Counted from the first letter of the stretch, positions 41,157 through 51,887 are shown. The stretch is 64,000 nucleotides of DNA from Polynucleobacter sp. Adler-ghost (GCF_018688495.1 NZ_CP061320.1:778586-842585), one strand, 5' to 3'. Translations and numbers: made by a program. Notes: generated by a model not told the origin, from the letters alone.

Positions 41157-41972
41157 TTAATTTACTCGGTCTTGCTCTTTGACCAATTGCTGGCGACTTT
41201 CAGCGACAGGGTTCAATTGAGTGATTGCTGGGATGCGCAGACCCTGGACTTGTCCGATGAGGCGGATGCCTTGCTGGCGCTTGATGGCGGAAACTAAGAA
41301 AACAGCCCCAAAAATAGGCCACCAGCGGTTACCAGCTGGCTCCATAAAATCCATTCTGGCCATGCCTGACTCGCCACTCAAGGGGAGTTTATAGCAGCCA
41401 AAATGACCTCTATCTAGTGAGAAATTCAGAAGCTGCAGCCAGTCTTTAATTCTAAGAAGGCTAATAAATTGACCATCTCTCGGTAAATAGGGGGCGCCGA
41501 TCAATCTACTAAGATATTGACGCATACCCCAAAGACTAGCCGGATTAAATCCAGAAATAATCAAGCGGCCCTCTGGGCGAAGGACGCGCTCGGCTTCTCG
41601 CAAAATTTGATGGGGATCAGCAGCAAATTCCAAGACATGGGGCAATACCAGCAAATCAATGGATTCAGAGGCAAAGGGCAGTTCATTGGCATTGCCCTCA
41701 ATCTGATGCCAATTAAACTGGCCAGCCTGCTTTTGGCGATCATGAGTGTTAATCAGTAGCGCGTGCAAGGGCATGCGGTTTTCTGCCAAGGTATTGATTT
41801 GCGGCAAACCAATTTGTACGGCATAAAAACCAAAGACATCCGCCACGATTTGATTAAAGCATTTTTGCTCCCAGGCAAGCACATAGCGCCCAGGGGGCGA
41901 TTGCAGCCATTTTTCCCATGAACTCCATGGTGGTGCAGGCATCTGAGAGGGGGCGGGTGGGGTTGGTATCAT
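41157..41972 (-). CDS. Class I SAM-dependent methyltransferase (unknown substrate)
   Basis: The 271-residue protein has a methyltransferase type 11 core: the acidic [19 protein letters not shown] segment and [19 protein letters not shown]. The usual GxGxG motif I is not obvious in the N-terminal half, where [10 protein letters not shown] stands instead, so SAM binding may be modified. This family sits between gloB and rnhA in many betaproteobacteria. Its substrate is unknown to me. The first ATG (41972) lies only 6 bp from the divergent gloB start; an ATG at 41942 (MPAPPW) is an alternative start, and neither has a clear ribosome site. Confidence 0.8.
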   Translation of the reverse strand: MIPTPPAPSQMPAPPWSSWEKWLQSPPGRYVLAWEQKCFNQIVADVFGFYAVQIGLPQINTLAENRMPLHALLINTHDRQKQAGQFNWHQIEGNANELPFASESIDLLVLPHVLEFAADPHQILREAERVLRPEGRLIISGFNPASLWGMRQYLSRLIGAPYLPRDGQFISLLRIKDWLQLLNFSLDRGHFGCYKLPLSGESGMARMDFMEPAGNRWWPIFGAVFLVSAIKRQQGIRLIGQVQGLRIPAITQLNPVAESRQQLVKEQDRVN

Positions 41973-41978
41973 CGGTCT

Positions 41979-42788
41979 ATGGTGAAGAATACTTTATTGC
42001 AAGTTTGGCCGATACCGGCTTTTGATGACAATTACCTCTGGTGTATCCATGATGGCCAGTCTGCTTTGATCGTTGATCCAGGTGATGCTGCCCCCGTACT
42101 GCAATATCTTGAGCAACATCAGCTGACCCTGACTGGTATTTTAATTACCCATCACCATGCAGACCATACTGGCGGCATTCTGACTTTACTCAATACCCTT
42201 GGCTCGAATATCCCGGTTTATGGCCCTGCCGCGATTGATATTCCGGGTCGTACCCATGCCTTGATGGAAGGCGACAAGTTAGAAGTCGCTGCGCCACGGA
42301 TTAGTCTTGAGGTTTACGAAGTGCCTGGCCATACTTTGAGTCATATTGCCTACTTTGCAAACATGCAGGCCAATGTAGTTGAGCCTATGCTGTTCTGTGG
42401 TGATACCTTATTTGCATCTGGCTGCGGTCGTTTATTTGAAGGCACTCCAACACAGATGAGCCAGTCTCTCGCGAAGTTTATTGCTTTGCCTAAAAACACG
42501 CTGGTGTATTGCACCCATGAATACACCTTATCCAATATTCGCTTTGCACTGGCAGTTGAGCCGAATAACGCCAACCTGATTACTTGGGCGGAAACTGCTA
42601 AAGCTCTGCGCGATCAACACCTGCCAACATTACCAACAACTATCGGGCAAGAACTGCAAGTGAATCCATTCATGCGCTGTGATCAACAGGCTGTGATTGA
42701 TGCTGCCCTCGAGGTCTCGGGTGAAAAATCTCTCCCAACACCCGCACATGTCTTGGCGGTAATTCGGGCATGGAAGGATCGGTTCTGA
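41979..42788 (+). CDS. gloB: Hydroxyacylglutathione hydrolase (glyoxalase II)
   Basis: GloB hydrolyses S-lactoylglutathione to lactate and glutathione, the second step of methylglyoxal detoxification. The 269-residue metallo-beta-lactamase fold carries the binuclear metal motif THHHADH at residues 57-63 and further ligands in VPGHTLSHI and FCGDTLFASGCGRLFEG. The C-terminal glyoxalase II domain ends AVIRAWKDRF. The stop overlaps the mltD start codon by one base. Confidence 0.95.
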   Translation: MVKNTLLQVWPIPAFDDNYLWCIHDGQSALIVDPGDAAPVLQYLEQHQLTLTGILITHHHADHTGGILTLLNTLGSNIPVYGPAAIDIPGRTHALMEGDKLEVAAPRISLEVYEVPGHTLSHIAYFANMQANVVEPMLFCGDTLFASGCGRLFEGTPTQMSQSLAKFIALPKNTLVYCTHEYTLSNIRFALAVEPNNANLITWAETAKALRDQHLPTLPTTIGQELQVNPFMRCDQQAVIDAALEVSGEKSLPTPAHVLAVIRAWKDRF

Positions 42789-44188
42789 TGTTGTGGCGCT
42801 ATGCGGCGATATTGCTGATTACGCTATTCACAGGTTGTGCCAGTACTGGAGATTGGTCCTCTGATGTACCGACACGTCAGGATCCCCGCGCTTCTAATGC
42901 AAAGCGTGTAAACCTAAAAAATCAATCCGTTAGTGATCTGTACGCACCATCAAGCAACCTCTGGATTCGGATTCGGGATGGCTTCGAGATGGAGCCCATG
43001 AATACACCGCTGGAGATCGAACAAGTACGTTGGCTTAGTGCACGCCCAGACTATGTGCATCGCTCAATGGCTCGGTCATCACGCTACCTGTTTTATATCG
43101 TGCAAGAGGTAAATGCACGCAAAATGCCCACAGAGATTGCCTTGCTCCCGTTTGTCGAGAGCGCATTTGTGACTAACGCCAAATCTAGTGCAAAGGCTAT
43201 GGGCTTGTGGCAATTTATGCCTGCAACTGGTAAAGATTTTCAATTAACGCAAAACGTCTTTCGGGATGAGCGCAGGGATGTCTTGCAGTCTACTGATGCA
43301 GCATTGGATTACTTGCAACGTTTACATAAGCAGTTTGGTAGCTGGGATCTCGCTTTAGCCGCTTATAACTGGGGCGCGGGCAATGTCTCCAAAGCCCAGA
43401 AACGCAATCTTGCTGCAGGACTTCCAACCGATTACCTGAGTCTTAAGATGCCCAATGAGACTCGCAACTATGTTCCGAAGTTAATGGCCTACCGGCAGAT
43501 TGTTTTGGATCCGAAAGCCTACGGGATTGTTCTGCCAGATCTAGAAAACCATCCGTATTTCGTTGCCGTAGATGTCGGGTCAGATATCGACGTTGCCTTA
43601 GTCATTAAATTGAGTGAAATTCCAGAGGACGAGTTTCATAGTCTGAACCCCTCGTTTAAGAAGCCGGTCATCTTGAGTAATGCTAATCAGCAAATCTTGC
43701 TACCGTTTGGACATGCTGAGGTCTTCCAGGAAAACTTGAAGAAATACACCAAGCCACTATCTTCTTGGACGGCAGTGCAAGTGACCAAGACAGAATCAGT
43801 TGAGCAAGCCGCAAAAACGCTTGGTGTTGATGCCGACACCTTAAGAGCAGTCAATGGCATTCCCAAAAGTATGAGAATTAGGGCGGGTTCAACGGTTCTT
43901 ATACCTAAAACGAGTCAGCGTCCTGGTGATATCTCAGTGGCATTAGCCGAAAATGGCAGCCTCAGTTTGGATAAGTCAGCGCCTAAAAATTGTGCAAAAG
44001 GGGCTAAGTGCGCAGTGGCAAAGTCTGGAAAAGGCACTTCTAAGGGTAATTCTGCTGCGAATAATGCTGCAACTCAGCATAAATCCGCATCGACAGGACT
44101 TGCAAAATCTGCGAAAAATGTATCTTCGAATGCAAGTAGCTCGACCCCCAAGACTTCGGCTAGCAAAGGGGCCAGCAAGATTCAGTAA
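42788..44188 (+). CDS. mltD: Membrane-bound lytic murein transglycosylase D
   Basis: MltD cleaves peptidoglycan glycan strands to 1,6-anhydro ends. The protein of about 466 residues starts MLWRYAAILLITLFTGCAS, a lipoprotein signal with lipobox FTGC. The SLT catalytic domain shows LPFVESAFVTNAKSSAKAMG with the catalytic Glu, then GLWQFMPATG and AAYNWGAGNV. One clear LysM peptidoglycan-binding repeat ends in IRAGSTVLIPK. The last 75 residues are a Ser/Ala/Lys-rich low-complexity tail. The ATG at 42788 has AAGGA upstream and overlaps the gloB stop; an in-frame ATG at 42770 lies inside gloB. Confidence 0.93.
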   Translation: MLWRYAAILLITLFTGCASTGDWSSDVPTRQDPRASNAKRVNLKNQSVSDLYAPSSNLWIRIRDGFEMEPMNTPLEIEQVRWLSARPDYVHRSMARSSRYLFYIVQEVNARKMPTEIALLPFVESAFVTNAKSSAKAMGLWQFMPATGKDFQLTQNVFRDERRDVLQSTDAALDYLQRLHKQFGSWDLALAAYNWGAGNVSKAQKRNLAAGLPTDYLSLKMPNETRNYVPKLMAYRQIVLDPKAYGIVLPDLENHPYFVAVDVGSDIDVALVIKLSEIPEDEFHSLNPSFKKPVILSNANQQILLPFGHAEVFQENLKKYTKPLSSWTAVQVTKTESVEQAAKTLGVDADTLRAVNGIPKSMRIRAGSTVLIPKTSQRPGDISVALAENGSLSLDKSAPKNCAKGAKCAVAKSGKGTSKGNSAANNAATQHKSASTGLAKSAKNVSSNASSSTPKTSASKGASKIQ

Positions 44189-44223
44189 GTCCAGATACTT
44201 TAATTTACTTATTTAGGTTGACC

Positions 44224-46107
44224 ATGTCCTATAAATCAGAACACGAACGCTCCATTAAAGATCCAGATGGATTCTGGGGAGAGCAGGCAAAACTCATTCA
44301 TTGGGAAAAACCATTCAATAAAGTTCTGGATTACGCAAATCCTCCGTTTGCTAAATGGTTTGAGGGTGGCTTAACCAATCTTTGCTATAACGCAGTTGAT
44401 CGTCACCTCAAAGATCGTGCTGAGCAGATCGCTCTAGTCGCTGTTTCAACAGAAACGAATTTAGAAAAAGCATACACATTTCAGGAGTTGTACGAAGAGG
44501 TCAATCGCATTGCGGCCATCTATAAAGCCAACGGCGTTCAAAAGGGTGATCGTGTATTGATTTACATGCCGATGATTGCTGAGGCCTGTTTCGCAATGCT
44601 CGCTTGTACACGCATTGGTGCAATTCACTCTGTGGTCTTTGGTGGCTTTGCATCCCATAGCTTGGCATCACGTATCGACGATGCCAAACCGAAAATGATT
44701 GTGACTGCAGAAGCGGGGGCACGTGGCGGTAAAGCAGTTCCTTATAAGCCCTTGCTCGATGAGGCAATCAAGCTCGCGAGCTACAAGCCTGAAAAAGTCC
44801 TGATCGTGAATCGTGGCCTGACTGAGTTCACTGCAGTGGCCGGTCGTGACTTGGACTACGCAACTGAGCGCCAAAAGCACCTCAATGATTTAGTGCCGAT
44901 TGAGTGGGTGGATGCAACCCACACTTCATATATTTTGTATACCTCTGGCACTACTGGTAAACCTAAGGGCGTACAACGTGACACCGGTGGTTACGCAGTC
45001 GCCTTGGCTTCCACCATGAAGCACATCTTCTGCGGTAATCCTGGCGAGACCATGTTCTGCACCTCAGATATTGGTTGGGTAGTGGGTCATAGCTACATCA
45101 TTTATGCACCCTTGCTAAACGGTATGGCAACTATTCTTTATGAAGGCACGCCCTTGCGTCCTGATGCAGGTATTTGGTGGGAGTTGGTTGAGAAGTACAA
45201 AGTTTCAGTCATGTTCTCTGCGCCAACTGCAGTTCGTGTTCTCAAAAAACAAGATCCTGCCTTCTTAACTAAATATGATCTCTCGAGCTTGCGTGCTTTG
45301 TTCTTAGCAGGCGAGCCTCTGGATGAGCCAACGGCAACTTGGATCCATGATGCGATCAAAAAGCCGATTGTGGATAACTATTGGCAGACAGAAACGGGTT
45401 GGCCGATGTTGGCAATTCAGCGTGGCGTAGAAGTGATGCCGCATAAGTTTGGCTCCCCTGGTGTCCCTTCATTTGGTTACAACATGAAGTTATTGGATGA
45501 TGCGACTTCGGAAGAGTTGGGTCCAGATCAAAAAGGCGTTATTGCGATTGAAGGTCCTTTGCCTCCTGGTTGCATGCAAACGGTTTGGGGTGATGACAAG
45601 CGTTTTGTCAGTACTTATTGGGAAACTATTCCCGGTAAGACCATTTACTCCACCTTTGATTGGGGTATCAAAGACAAAGACGGTTACTTCTTTATTTTGG
45701 GGAGGACCGATGATGTAATTAACGTTGCTGGTCATCGACTGGGCACTCGTGAGATCGAGGAGAGTATTTCTAGCCATCCGAATATCTCTGAAGTAGCAGT
45801 AGTGGGAATTGAGGACAAACTCAAGGGCCAAGCTGCGATCGCTTTTGTGATTCCAAAGGATGCCTCTAATACAGCTACTTTAGAAGCAGAGTGCATGAAA
45901 ACCGTCGACACCACATTAGGTGCAATTGCTCGTCCTGGTCGCGTTTATGTGGTTACGGCTTTGCCCAAGACCCGTTCAGGCAAGATCGTCCGCCGTGCTC
46001 TCCAGGCTGTAGCTGAAGGGCGCGATCCCGGTGATATCAGCACTATGGAAGATCAAACCGTTTTAGCTCAAATTAAGACCATCATCGAACAAAGCGCAAA
46101 GTCTTAA
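44224..46107 (+). CDS. prpE: Propionyl-CoA synthetase
   Basis: PrpE activates propionate to propionyl-CoA with ATP through an acyl-AMP intermediate. The 627-residue ANL enzyme shows the P-loop YTSGTTGKPKGVQRDTGGYA, which in the full form RDTGGYAVALAS is characteristic of PrpE against acetyl-CoA synthetase. Further motifs are DNYWQTETGWP, GRTDDVINVAGHRLGTREIE and the acylation Lys in KTRSGKIVRR. It stands alone; the 2-methylcitrate cycle genes are not in the window. A strong hairpin follows the stop. Confidence 0.93.
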   Translation: MSYKSEHERSIKDPDGFWGEQAKLIHWEKPFNKVLDYANPPFAKWFEGGLTNLCYNAVDRHLKDRAEQIALVAVSTETNLEKAYTFQELYEEVNRIAAIYKANGVQKGDRVLIYMPMIAEACFAMLACTRIGAIHSVVFGGFASHSLASRIDDAKPKMIVTAEAGARGGKAVPYKPLLDEAIKLASYKPEKVLIVNRGLTEFTAVAGRDLDYATERQKHLNDLVPIEWVDATHTSYILYTSGTTGKPKGVQRDTGGYAVALASTMKHIFCGNPGETMFCTSDIGWVVGHSYIIYAPLLNGMATILYEGTPLRPDAGIWWELVEKYKVSVMFSAPTAVRVLKKQDPAFLTKYDLSSLRALFLAGEPLDEPTATWIHDAIKKPIVDNYWQTETGWPMLAIQRGVEVMPHKFGSPGVPSFGYNMKLLDDATSEELGPDQKGVIAIEGPLPPGCMQTVWGDDKRFVSTYWETIPGKTIYSTFDWGIKDKDGYFFILGRTDDVINVAGHRLGTREIEESISSHPNISEVAVVGIEDKLKGQAAIAFVIPKDASNTATLEAECMKTVDTTLGAIARPGRVYVVTALPKTRSGKIVRRALQAVAEGRDPGDISTMEDQTVLAQIKTIIEQSAKS

Positions 46108-46127
46108 ATCCAGCTTGGCAGCATCAA

Positions 46128-46163
46128 AATAAGCCCCTCAGTCTGGTGACTGAGGGGCTTATT
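46128..46163. terminator. Strong hairpin terminator after prpE
   Basis: A perfect 16-bp stem (AATAAGCCCCTCAGTC with GACTGAGGGGCTTATT) closes a TGGT loop. The T-tract is poor (TTATTACC), so stem stability rather than uridines would drive termination. Confidence 0.78.
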
Positions 46164-46211
46164 ACCTTGCAAGCCTCATTGGCTGGGAATCCAAGGGTTT
46201 ATACGCAAAAC

Positions 46212-46220
46212 TGGTATGAT
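46212..46220 (+). promoter_or_regulatory. Probable carA promoter (extended -10)
   Basis: TGGTATGAT is an extended -10 element located between the prpE terminator and carA. No good -35 is visible. Transcription from about 46227 would give a leader of roughly 115 bases, in which CAGTCCT (46282-46288) can pair with AGGGACTG (46327-46334) next to the ribosome site, allowing one bulge. Confidence 0.45.
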
Positions 46221-46342
46221 TCAAGGGTTCAAAACTTAATAAATTACCCTAGCGCTTAAAGACACTCACCTCCCGCACAAACAGTCCTGGGTTGGTCTTT
46301 TTGGGGTGTTGAGCGTCGGATGGAGCAGGGACTGGAGATGGT

Positions 46343-47545
46343 TTGTCACCCTTGCTTCCTTCTTTTCCTCCCGCCGTGTTGGCTTTAGCCGACGGCACTA
46401 TATTTCCTGGTCTTAGTATTGGCGCTCCTGGCGAAACTACCGGCGAAGTTGTTTTCAATACCGCACTGACTGGCTATCAAGAGATCATCACTGATCCTAG
46501 CTACTCACGCCAAATTGTCACCTTGACATACCCGCACATCGGCAACGTTGGGGTAAACGCTCAAGACGCTGAGTCGGATCAGATTCATGCGGCTGGCTTG
46601 GTTGTAAAAGACCTCTCTAAGCGTGTTTCGAATTTCCGTTCTGAAGAAAGTCTGGATAGCTACCTCAAAAAAGCAGGGGTAGTAGGCATCTCTGGTATCG
46701 ATACGCGTAAGCTCACTCGCATTCTGCGTGATAAGGGTGCTCAGTCTGGCGCGATTGTTGCTGGCAAGATGGGCGATGACGTAGCGGCCCTGGGTAAGAA
46801 AGCCTTGGAGCTCGCAAAAGCCTTCCCAGGCATGGCTGGTTTAGACCTTGCTAAAGTCGTGACCACAAAAACTCCATACCAATGGCGTGAGGCTGAGTGG
46901 GATCTGCACGGACCTGACGGCAAACCCGCTTATCGATCTTTAAATACTGGTAAGCCAATCAAAAAAGTGGTTGCCTATGACTTTGGTGTGAAGCGTAATA
47001 TTTTGCGCATGTTGACCGAGCGTGGCTGTGAGCTAACCATTGTTCCCGCGCAAACTAGTGCCGCCGAAGTGTTGGCAATGAATCCCGATGGCGTGTTCTT
47101 ATCAAACGGCCCCGGAGATCCCGGTCCTTGTGATTACGCGATTGCTGCTGCAAAAGAAATTATTGAGAAGGGCGTTCCGACTTTCGGTATTTGCCTGGGT
47201 CACCAAATTATGGGCTTAGCTGCAGGTGCTAAAACCTTGAAGATGAAATTTGGTCACCATGGTGCGAATCACCCGGTAAAAGATTTGGATACTGGGCGCG
47301 TCGCGATTACCTCTCAGAATCATGGTTTTGCAGTAGATGCGAAAACTTTGCCTGACAACATTCGCGTTACGCACGTGTCTTTATTTGATGGATCACTGCA
47401 AGGTTTGGCTTGGAAAGATAAGCCTGCTTTGTGTTTCCAAGGGCATCCTGAGGCCTCACCAGGCCCTCACGATATTGCCTATTTATTTGATCGTTTTGTG
47501 GAGCTCATGAATGCTGCCGCTGTTGGTAATAAGGGGGGCAAATAA
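46343..47545 (+). CDS. carA: Carbamoyl-phosphate synthase small subunit
   Basis: CarA is the glutaminase subunit that supplies ammonia for carbamoyl phosphate, used in arginine and pyrimidine synthesis. The 400 residues comprise the N-terminal CarA domain ([20 protein letters not shown]) and a class I glutamine amidotransferase domain with the nucleophile Cys in [11 protein letters not shown] and the His-Glu pair in [13 protein letters not shown]. The start is a TTG at 46343, five bases after GGAG; a second TTG at 46352 (MLPSFPP) is possible. No ATG fits. The stop overlaps the carB start. Confidence 0.95.
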   Translation: MSPLLPSFPPAVLALADGTIFPGLSIGAPGETTGEVVFNTALTGYQEIITDPSYSRQIVTLTYPHIGNVGVNAQDAESDQIHAAGLVVKDLSKRVSNFRSEESLDSYLKKAGVVGISGIDTRKLTRILRDKGAQSGAIVAGKMGDDVAALGKKALELAKAFPGMAGLDLAKVVTTKTPYQWREAEWDLHGPDGKPAYRSLNTGKPIKKVVAYDFGVKRNILRMLTERGCELTIVPAQTSAAEVLAMNPDGVFLSNGPGDPGPCDYAIAAAKEIIEKGVPTFGICLGHQIMGLAAGAKTLKMKFGHHGANHPVKDLDTGRVAITSQNHGFAVDAKTLPDNIRVTHVSLFDGSLQGLAWKDKPALCFQGHPEASPGPHDIAYLFDRFVELMNAAAVGNKGGK

Positions 47546-50500
47546 TGCCTAAGCGTAGCGACATTCATAGCATTCTGATTATTGGTGCCGGTCCAATTGT
47601 GATTGGACAAGCTTGTGAGTTTGACTATTCTGGTGCGCAAGCTTGTAAAGCGTTGCGTGACGAGGGCTACAAAGTCATTCTGGTAAATAGTAATCCTGCC
47701 ACCATCATGACAGACCCCGAGATGGCAGATGTAACTTACATCGAACCGATTACTTGGGAAGTAGTGGAGCGCATTATTGCCACTGAGAAACCCGACGCTA
47801 TTTTGCCAACCATGGGCGGTCAAACTGCCTTGAACTGCGCACTCGATTTACATCGCCATGGCGTCCTCGAGAAATACGGTTGCGAATTGATTGGCGCTTC
47901 ACCAGAGGCGATTGATAAAGCGGAAGACCGTCAAAAGTTTAAAGATGCGATGACCAAAATTGGTCTGGGTTCTGCAAAGTCTGGTATTGCGCACTCCATG
48001 GATGAGGCGCATGAAGTGCAACAACGTATTCAGAAAGAAACTGGTAGCTTGGGTTTCCCAGTAGTCATTCGACCTTCGTTCACTATGGGTGGATCAGGCG
48101 GTGGCATCGCTTATAACCGTGAAGAATTTGAAGAGATTTGTAAGCGCGGCTTAGATTTATCGCCCACCCGTGAGCTCTTGATTGAAGAGTCTCTCTTAGG
48201 TTGGAAAGAGTTCGAGATGGAAGTGGTCCGTGACCGTGCAGATAATTGCATCATCGTTTGCTCAATTGAAAACTTAGATCCGATGGGTGTGCATACTGGT
48301 GACTCGATCACGGTTGCCCCCGCACAAACCTTGACGGATAAAGAGTATCAAATTCTGCGTAATGCCTCGATTGCGGTCTTGCGTGAGATTGGTGTGGATA
48401 CTGGTGGTTCAAACGTGCAGTTCTCGATTAATCCAGTCGATGGTCGCATGATCGTCATTGAAATGAACCCACGTGTTTCACGATCATCTGCCTTGGCTTC
48501 AAAAGCAACTGGTTTTCCGATTGCCAAGATTGCTGCGAAGCTAGCAGTGGGCTATACCTTAGATGAGTTGAAGAATGACATCACCGGTGGCGCAACTCCA
48601 GCATCCTTTGAGCCATCAATCGATTACGTAGTCACGAAGATTCCTCGTTTTGCCTTTGAGAAATTTCCACAAGCAGATTCTCGTTTAACCACACAGATGA
48701 AATCGGTCGGTGAGGTGATGGCCATTGGTCGTACATTCCAAGAGTCATTTCAAAAAGCATTGCGCGGTTTAGAGGTTGGTGTTGATGGCTTGGATGAAGT
48801 TTCCACAGATTTGGATGACATCATTCAGGAGATCGGCGAGCCAGGTCCAGATCGTATTTGGTATTTGGCGGACGCTTTCCGTATGGGCATGGGCTTGGAT
48901 GAGGTTTACAACGAGACTAAGGTAGATCCTTGGTTCTTGGAGCAAATCGAAGAACTCATCACCATGGAGACTGAGCTCAAGCAGCGCAAGCTCGACAGCT
49001 TGTCAGCTCCTGAGTTGCGTTTCATTAAGCAAAAAGGTTTCTCAGATCGTCGCTTGGCGAAATTGCTTGGAGTAGATGCTGCTTCCGTTCGTGCAGCACG
49101 TCACCGCCTCAAAGTGGTTCCAGTCTACAAGCGAGTGGATACCTGCGCCGCTGAGTTTTCTACCAATACAGCTTATTTGTATTCCACCTATGAAGCAGAG
49201 CATGGCGAGTGCGAATCTCAGCCAAGCACTAAAGATAAGATTATGGTTTTGGGCGGCGGTCCAAACCGTATTGGTCAAGGTATTGAGTTTGACTACTGCT
49301 GCGTTCACGCAGCCTTAGCAATGCGCGAAGATGGTTATGAAACCATCATGGTGAACTGCAATCCAGAAACAGTTTCTACTGACTACGATACTTCTGATCG
49401 TTTGTATTTTGAGCCATTGACACTAGAAGATGTTCTAGAGATCGTAGCAATTGAAAAGCCAAAAGGCGTCATCGTTCAGTATGGTGGTCAGACTCCGTTG
49501 AAGCTGGCTTTGGATCTCGAAGCGAATGGCGTACCAATTATTGGTACGTCACCAGACATGATTGATGCGGCAGAAGATCGTGAACGCTTCCAGAAGTTAT
49601 TGCATGAGTTGAGCTTGCGACAGCCACCTAACCGTACCGCCCGTGCGGAAGATGAGGCTCTGAAGCTGGCTGAAGAAATTGGTTACCCATTGGTAGTGCG
49701 TCCTTCCTACGTATTGGGTGGTCGTGCAATGGAGATCGTTCATGACGGTCGTGATCTTGAGCGTTATATGCGTGAAGCGGTCAAGGTTTCGCATGATTCA
49801 CCAGTATTGCTAGATCGCTTCCTGAACGATGCGATTGAGTGTGATGTGGACTGCATTAGTGATGGTCAGCATGTATTTATTGGTGGCGTGATGGAGCACA
49901 TTGAGCAAGCCGGTGTTCACTCGGGTGACTCAGCCTGTTCCTTACCACCATATTCCTTATCGGACGAGACGATTACAGAAATCAAACGTCAAACCGCGGC
50001 CATGGCCAAAGGTCTCAACGTGGTTGGTTTGATGAATGTGCAGTTTGCGATACAGCACGTCGATGGTAAAGATGTCATCTATGTACTCGAGGTAAACCCG
50101 CGAGCTTCTCGTACTGTTCCGTTCGTATCCAAAGCAACCGGTTTGCAGTTAGCCAAGATTGCAGCTCGCTGTATGGTGGGTCAAACTCTAGAGCAGCAGG
50201 GCATTCTGAATGAAGTCAAGCCAGCTTACTACTCGGTAAAAGAAGCCGTGTTCCCATTCAATAAGTTTCCAGGTATTGATCCGATCCTAGGGCCAGAGAT
50301 GCGCTCTACTGGCGAGGTGATGGGTGTTGGTAAAACTTTTGGTGAAGCCTTGTTTAAATCCCAATTGGGCGCAGGGATTAAATTGCCTAAGAGTGGTACT
50401 GTGCTCTTGACTGTTAAAGATAGCGACAAACCTAAAGCAGTTGAGGTGGCTAAACTGTTACATCAATTGGGATTCCCAATGGTGGCTACTAAAGGTACTG

Positions 50501-50808
50501 CCGCAGCTATTGAGGCGGCTGGCTTACCCGTACGCGTAGTCAATAAGGTGAAGGATGGTCGTCCACACATTGTTGACTTGATCAAGAATGGCGAGATCTC
50601 CCTAGTATTTACTACGGTTGATGAGACACGTACTGCAATTGCGGATTCACGCTCCATTCGTACGAGCGCTCAAGCCAACAACGTGACTTACTACACTACG
50701 ATTAGTGCAGCACGTGCAGTCATGGATGGTTTGATGACCTCACAAAACGGTAACAAAGGGTCGCTTGAGGTGTATTCATTGCAAAATCTACACAAGACTC
50801 TCAATTAA
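47545..50808 (+). CDS. carB: Carbamoyl-phosphate synthase large subunit
   Basis: CarB is the synthetase subunit that makes carbamoyl phosphate from bicarbonate, ammonia and two ATP. The 1087 residues show the duplicated ATP-grasp layout: the first half begins [20 protein letters not shown] and the second repeats it as [20 protein letters not shown] near residue 570. Glycine-rich ATP loops lie in [15 protein letters not shown] and [13 protein letters not shown]. The C-terminal MGS-like allosteric domain follows residue 950. Translation is coupled to carA by a one-base overlap (TAATG). Confidence 0.98.
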   Translation: MPKRSDIHSILIIGAGPIVIGQACEFDYSGAQACKALRDEGYKVILVNSNPATIMTDPEMADVTYIEPITWEVVERIIATEKPDAILPTMGGQTALNCALDLHRHGVLEKYGCELIGASPEAIDKAEDRQKFKDAMTKIGLGSAKSGIAHSMDEAHEVQQRIQKETGSLGFPVVIRPSFTMGGSGGGIAYNREEFEEICKRGLDLSPTRELLIEESLLGWKEFEMEVVRDRADNCIIVCSIENLDPMGVHTGDSITVAPAQTLTDKEYQILRNASIAVLREIGVDTGGSNVQFSINPVDGRMIVIEMNPRVSRSSALASKATGFPIAKIAAKLAVGYTLDELKNDITGGATPASFEPSIDYVVTKIPRFAFEKFPQADSRLTTQMKSVGEVMAIGRTFQESFQKALRGLEVGVDGLDEVSTDLDDIIQEIGEPGPDRIWYLADAFRMGMGLDEVYNETKVDPWFLEQIEELITMETELKQRKLDSLSAPELRFIKQKGFSDRRLAKLLGVDAASVRAARHRLKVVPVYKRVDTCAAEFSTNTAYLYSTYEAEHGECESQPSTKDKIMVLGGGPNRIGQGIEFDYCCVHAALAMREDGYETIMVNCNPETVSTDYDTSDRLYFEPLTLEDVLEIVAIEKPKGVIVQYGGQTPLKLALDLEANGVPIIGTSPDMIDAAEDRERFQKLLHELSLRQPPNRTARAEDEALKLAEEIGYPLVVRPSYVLGGRAMEIVHDGRDLERYMREAVKVSHDSPVLLDRFLNDAIECDVDCISDGQHVFIGGVMEHIEQAGVHSGDSACSLPPYSLSDETITEIKRQTAAMAKGLNVVGLMNVQFAIQHVDGKDVIYVLEVNPRASRTVPFVSKATGLQLAKIAARCMVGQTLEQQGILNEVKPAYYSVKEAVFPFNKFPGIDPILGPEMRSTGEVMGVGKTFGEALFKSQLGAGIKLPKSGTVLLTVKDSDKPKAVEVAKLLHQLGFPMVATKGTAAAIEAAGLPVRVVNKVKDGRPHIVDLIKNGEISLVFTTVDETRTAIADSRSIRTSAQANNVTYYTTISAARAVMDGLMTSQNGNKGSLEVYSLQNLHKTLN

Positions 50809-50827
50809 ATTAAATGAGGTAAGAAGC

Positions 50828-51304
50828 ATGAACACAATTCCCATTACCAAGCGTGGCGCAGAGTTACTCAAAGAAGAGTTACACCGCTTAAAGCATGTAG
50901 AGCGTCCTTCTGTGATTAATGCAATCTCTGAAGCGCGTGCACAAGGTGACCTTTCTGAGAATGCTGAGTATGACGCTGCTAAAGAGAAGCAAGGTTTTAT
51001 TGAAGGACGCATTCAGGAGCTTGAAGGCAAGTTATCTGCAGCGCAAATCATTGATCCGGCTACTTTGGATGTGAACGGCCGCGTAGTATTTGGTGCTACG
51101 GTAGATCTTGAGGACTTAGAAGATGGTACCAAGCTCACCTATCAAATTGTGGGTGATGATGAGGCTGATATTGCCCTGAATAAGATCTCTATCAGCTCAC
51201 CGATTGCGCGTGCCTTAATTAGCAAAGAAGAGGGTGATGTGGTTGCGGTTCAAGCTCCTGGCGGTAATCGCGAAGTAGAGATTCTTGCGGTTCGCTACAT
51301 CTAA
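50828..51304 (+). CDS. greA: Transcription elongation factor GreA
   Basis: GreA rescues backtracked RNA polymerase by stimulating RNA cleavage. The 158-residue length is exact for the family. The N-terminal coiled coil has the tip acids in [20 protein letters not shown], and the C-terminal FKBP-like domain ends [10 protein letters not shown]. The start is the ATG at 50828 with AGGTAAG upstream; an in-frame ATG at 50765 lies within carB. It follows carB by 19 bp, the conserved carAB-greA order of betaproteobacteria. Confidence 0.97.
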   Translation: MNTIPITKRGAELLKEELHRLKHVERPSVINAISEARAQGDLSENAEYDAAKEKQGFIEGRIQELEGKLSAAQIIDPATLDVNGRVVFGATVDLEDLEDGTKLTYQIVGDDEADIALNKISISSPIARALISKEEGDVVAVQAPGGNREVEILAVRYI

Positions 51305-51322
51305 TACATTGCAAAAGTTCAT

Positions 51323-51808
51323 ATGCAGACTGTAGAGACCCCGAATCATCTGGCGGCTCAAAGACTGTTTATTCTGATTGCAGGCCTTTGGGTTGGCAGC
51401 ATACTTGCGGTAGGTTATCTGGTTGCTCCGGCTATCTTCAGCACGATGACCGATCGACAGGCTGCTGGCATGGTAGCTGGTAGCATCTTTAAATTAGAAG
51501 CCTATCTTAGCTTGATTGTCTGCATTGGCTTGATGGTTCTAGCCAATCTCCTAGTGAATCGTGGCCTCAATCAATTCAAGTTCATTCGCTGGCTCTTATT
51601 GGCAATGCTACTTTGTGCAATCGCAGCTAGCTTTATTTTGATCCCCTGGATGAACGCCTTGAGAGATGATGCCCTCATGCAAGGTATGCCGGTCATGCTT
51701 TCTCCCTCAGCCACTGTGTTCGGAAGGCTGCATGGCGTGTCCAGCATGCTGTTTATGCTGCAGAGTATTTTAGGAGTCTTCTTAGTTTGGCGACTGACTA
51801 AGAGATAG
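51323..51808 (+). CDS. DUF4149 domain membrane protein
   Basis: A 161-residue inner-membrane protein with four hydrophobic segments, recognised as DUF4149 from LWVGSILAVGYLVAPAIFST and the late GRLHGVSSMLFMLQSILG. The family sits next to greA in many betaproteobacteria and has no known function. Its start lies 18 bp after greA, so it is the last gene of the car-greA unit. A bidirectional hairpin follows. Confidence 0.85.
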   Translation: MQTVETPNHLAAQRLFILIAGLWVGSILAVGYLVAPAIFSTMTDRQAAGMVAGSIFKLEAYLSLIVCIGLMVLANLLVNRGLNQFKFIRWLLLAMLLCAIAASFILIPWMNALRDDALMQGMPVMLSPSATVFGRLHGVSSMLFMLQSILGVFLVWRLTKR

Positions 51809-51810
51809 GC

Positions 51811-51858
51811 CAAAGAGTAATTCAAAAAGTAAGTCAAAAAGTAAGTCAAAAAGCAGGC
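51811..51858. repeat. Four degenerate 12-bp tandem repeats
   Basis: Four units in a row start at 51811: CAAAGAGTAATT, CAAAAAGTAAGT (twice, identical) and CAAAAAGCAGGC. They fill the gap between the DUF4149 stop and the bidirectional terminator. They look like a short slippage repeat; no coding or spacer structure is present. Confidence 0.8.
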
Positions 51859-51862
51859 AATA

Positions 51863-51887
51863 AAAAACGCCGACTAGCGACGTTTTT
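51863..51887. terminator. Bidirectional terminator between DUF4149 gene and yhbY
   Basis: AAAAACG pairs with CGTTTTT around an inner CG/CG pair and ACTAG loop, with one C-A mismatch. The A and T runs serve as uridine tracts in both directions, fitting two convergent genes. Confidence 0.7.

Noticed and set aside
51811..51858. CRISPR-like repeats
   Set aside because: Units are contiguous 12-mers without spacers and no cas genes are present.
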